Shown here: positions 63,019-64,000 of the stretch, one piece after another | Position numbering within the stretch: the stretch's first letter is position 1 | How the letters are laid out: each line of letters opens with the position of its first letter | Source of the DNA: Burkholderia stagnalis | GTDB taxonomy: Bacteria > Pseudomonadota > Gammaproteobacteria > Burkholderiales > Burkholderiaceae | Reading direction: 5' to 3' | Assembly (NCBI RefSeq): GCF_902830275.1 | Contig: NZ_CADESW010000001.1 | Span: forward strand, 434,001 to 498,000 | DNA length: 64,000 nt | Made by a program: the position numbers and the translations under genes | The notes under the pieces: generated by a model | The model's input: only the letters and a program-made list of their open reading frames with translations | Database searches by the model: none | What the model was told of the DNA's origin: nothing

Positions 63019-64000
63019 TCACCCGATCGCGCCCGTGATCAGCAGCAGGTTCGTGCCGGTGATGAGCGCGAACAGCGTCCACGCGGCGGCCTGCATCCAC
63101 GGGCCGATCGTGTGCTCGCCCATCTCCTTGCGATCGCTGACCGAGCGGATCAGCGGCCACATCGCGAACGGCAGCTGCAGGCTCAGCAGCACCTGGCTCC
63201 AGACGAGCAGCTGGCCGACCGCGCCGTCGCCGAGCCACAGCACGCCGATCAGCGCGGGCACCAGCGCGAGCGCGCGCGTGATCAGCCGGCGCTGGTAGCA
63301 CGGGATCTTCATGTGCAGGAAGCCGTCCATGATCACCTGGCCGGCGATCGTCCCGGTCAGCGTCGAGCTCTGCCCGGACGCGAGCAGCGCGATGCCGAAC
63401 AGCAGCGCGGCCGCGCCGCCGGCGATCGGCGTGATCAGCCGGTACGCCTGCTCGATGTCGGTCACGGCAGTCTGGCCGGTGGCGTGGAACGCGGCGCCCG
63501 CGAGGATCAGGATCGCCGCGTTGACCAGCATCGCGACGAACAGCGACACGAAGGTATCGATGCGCACCAGCGCGAGCGTGTCGCGGATCGTGCCGCGCGC
63601 GCCGCCGACCACGCGCCGCGTCTGCACGACCGACGAATGCAGGTACAGGTTGTGCGGCATGATCGTCGCGCCGACGATGCCGAGCGCGAGCACGATCGCG
63701 TCCTTGCGGTCGTGGCCGGGCGCGCCCGGCACGAGGCCGCGGGCCACCGCGTGCCAGTCGGGCGGCATCATCGCGACCTGCGCGACGAAGCAGAACGCCA
63801 TCGTGCCGATCAGCCCGAGCACGATCGCCTCGATCTGGCGGAAGCCCTTGCCCTGGAGGCCGAGCACGATCATCGTGTCGAGCGCGGTCAGCACGATGCC
63901 CCACGCGACCGGCACGCCGAGCAGCAGCTTGAACGCAAGCGCGCAGCCGAGCACTTCGGCGATGTCGCACGCGATGATCGACACTTCGGCGGTGAGCCAC
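63019..64000 (-). CDS. mntH: Nramp-family divalent metal transporter (5' end outside window)
   Basis: Partial: the frame is open at the right edge, so the N-terminus, including the DPGN metal-binding helix, is missing. The visible 326 residues have many helices with the Nramp motifs SIIACDIAEVLGCALAFKL, GIVGATIMPHNLYLHSSVV (the MPHN metal site) and LLASGQSSTLTGTIAGQVIM. It should import Mn(II) or Fe(II) with protons. Stop at 63019-63021. Confidence 0.92.
   Translation of the reverse strand, partial: WLTAEVSIIACDIAEVLGCALAFKLLLGVPVAWGIVLTALDTMIVLGLQGKGFRQIEAIVLGLIGTMAFCFVAQVAMMPPDWHAVARGLVPGAPGHDRKDAIVLALGIVGATIMPHNLYLHSSVVQTRRVVGGARGTIRDTLALVRIDTFVSLFVAMLVNAAILILAGAAFHATGQTAVTDIEQAYRLITPIAGGAAALLFGIALLASGQSSTLTGTIAGQVIMDGFLHMKIPCYQRRLITRALALVPALIGVLWLGDGAVGQLLVWSQVLLSLQLPFAMWPLIRSVSDRKEMGEHTIGPWMQAAAWTLFALITGTNLLLITGAIG

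Overview
The window is GC-rich (only short AT-rich islands break it), densely coded DNA, and its genes are typical of a Burkholderia genome, most likely the Burkholderia cepacia complex and probably a secondary replicon. The strongest pointer is a complete bceA-bceK (cepacian exopolysaccharide) cluster. This placement rests on recognised families; no search was run.

Layout. 1-13011 (minus): a Tad/Flp tight-adherence pilus operon read from three Flp pilin genes through prepilin peptidase, an AAA ATPase, RcpC/CpaB, the secretin, a small lipoprotein, TadG and two TadE-like minor pilins, to TadZ, TadA, TadB and TadC, which runs off the left edge. 14067-18180 (plus): two GT87-type membrane glycosyltransferases, a GtrB-like GT2 and a GtrA-like flippase. 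18240-19733 (minus): a sigma54-dependent activator with a VpsR-like N-terminus. 20178-22711: a PF10118-type metal-dependent hydrolase, an FKBP isomerase and an AraC regulator. 22712-25179: a heptanucleotide repeat and an AT-rich leader with two palindromes, followed by an orphan GNAT plus membrane desaturase pair. 25228-27084: a divergent HxlR regulator and MFS exporter. 27095-41853: the bce cluster, with bceB to bceK on minus and bceA divergent on plus. 41949-42896: a transposase-derived but non-transposase protein. 43719-46214: rubrerythrin, an Fe-S oxidoreductase and DUF3501. 46641-51735: a two-partner secretion pair whose exoprotein carries two TPS domains. 52319-54927: an ECF42-like sigma factor with VOC and DGPF/YciI partners. 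54574-57775: a rhombosortase divergent from its likely GlyGly-CTERM nuclease substrate. 58091-64000: DUF883, YSC84-like lipoprotein, AI-2E-family permease, an exported protein, MDR and SDR oxidoreductases and an Nramp transporter cut by the right edge.

Theme. Much of the window builds or decorates the cell surface: Tad pili, a GT87/GtrB/GtrA glycosylation set, cepacian, a two-partner secreted adhesin-like protein and a sorted surface nuclease. Within the tad and bce operons, most non-overlapping gaps that I inspected hold perfect or near-perfect hairpins, which suggests graded expression of the genes on either side. No rRNA, tRNA, CRISPR array, prophage or intact insertion sequence was seen.
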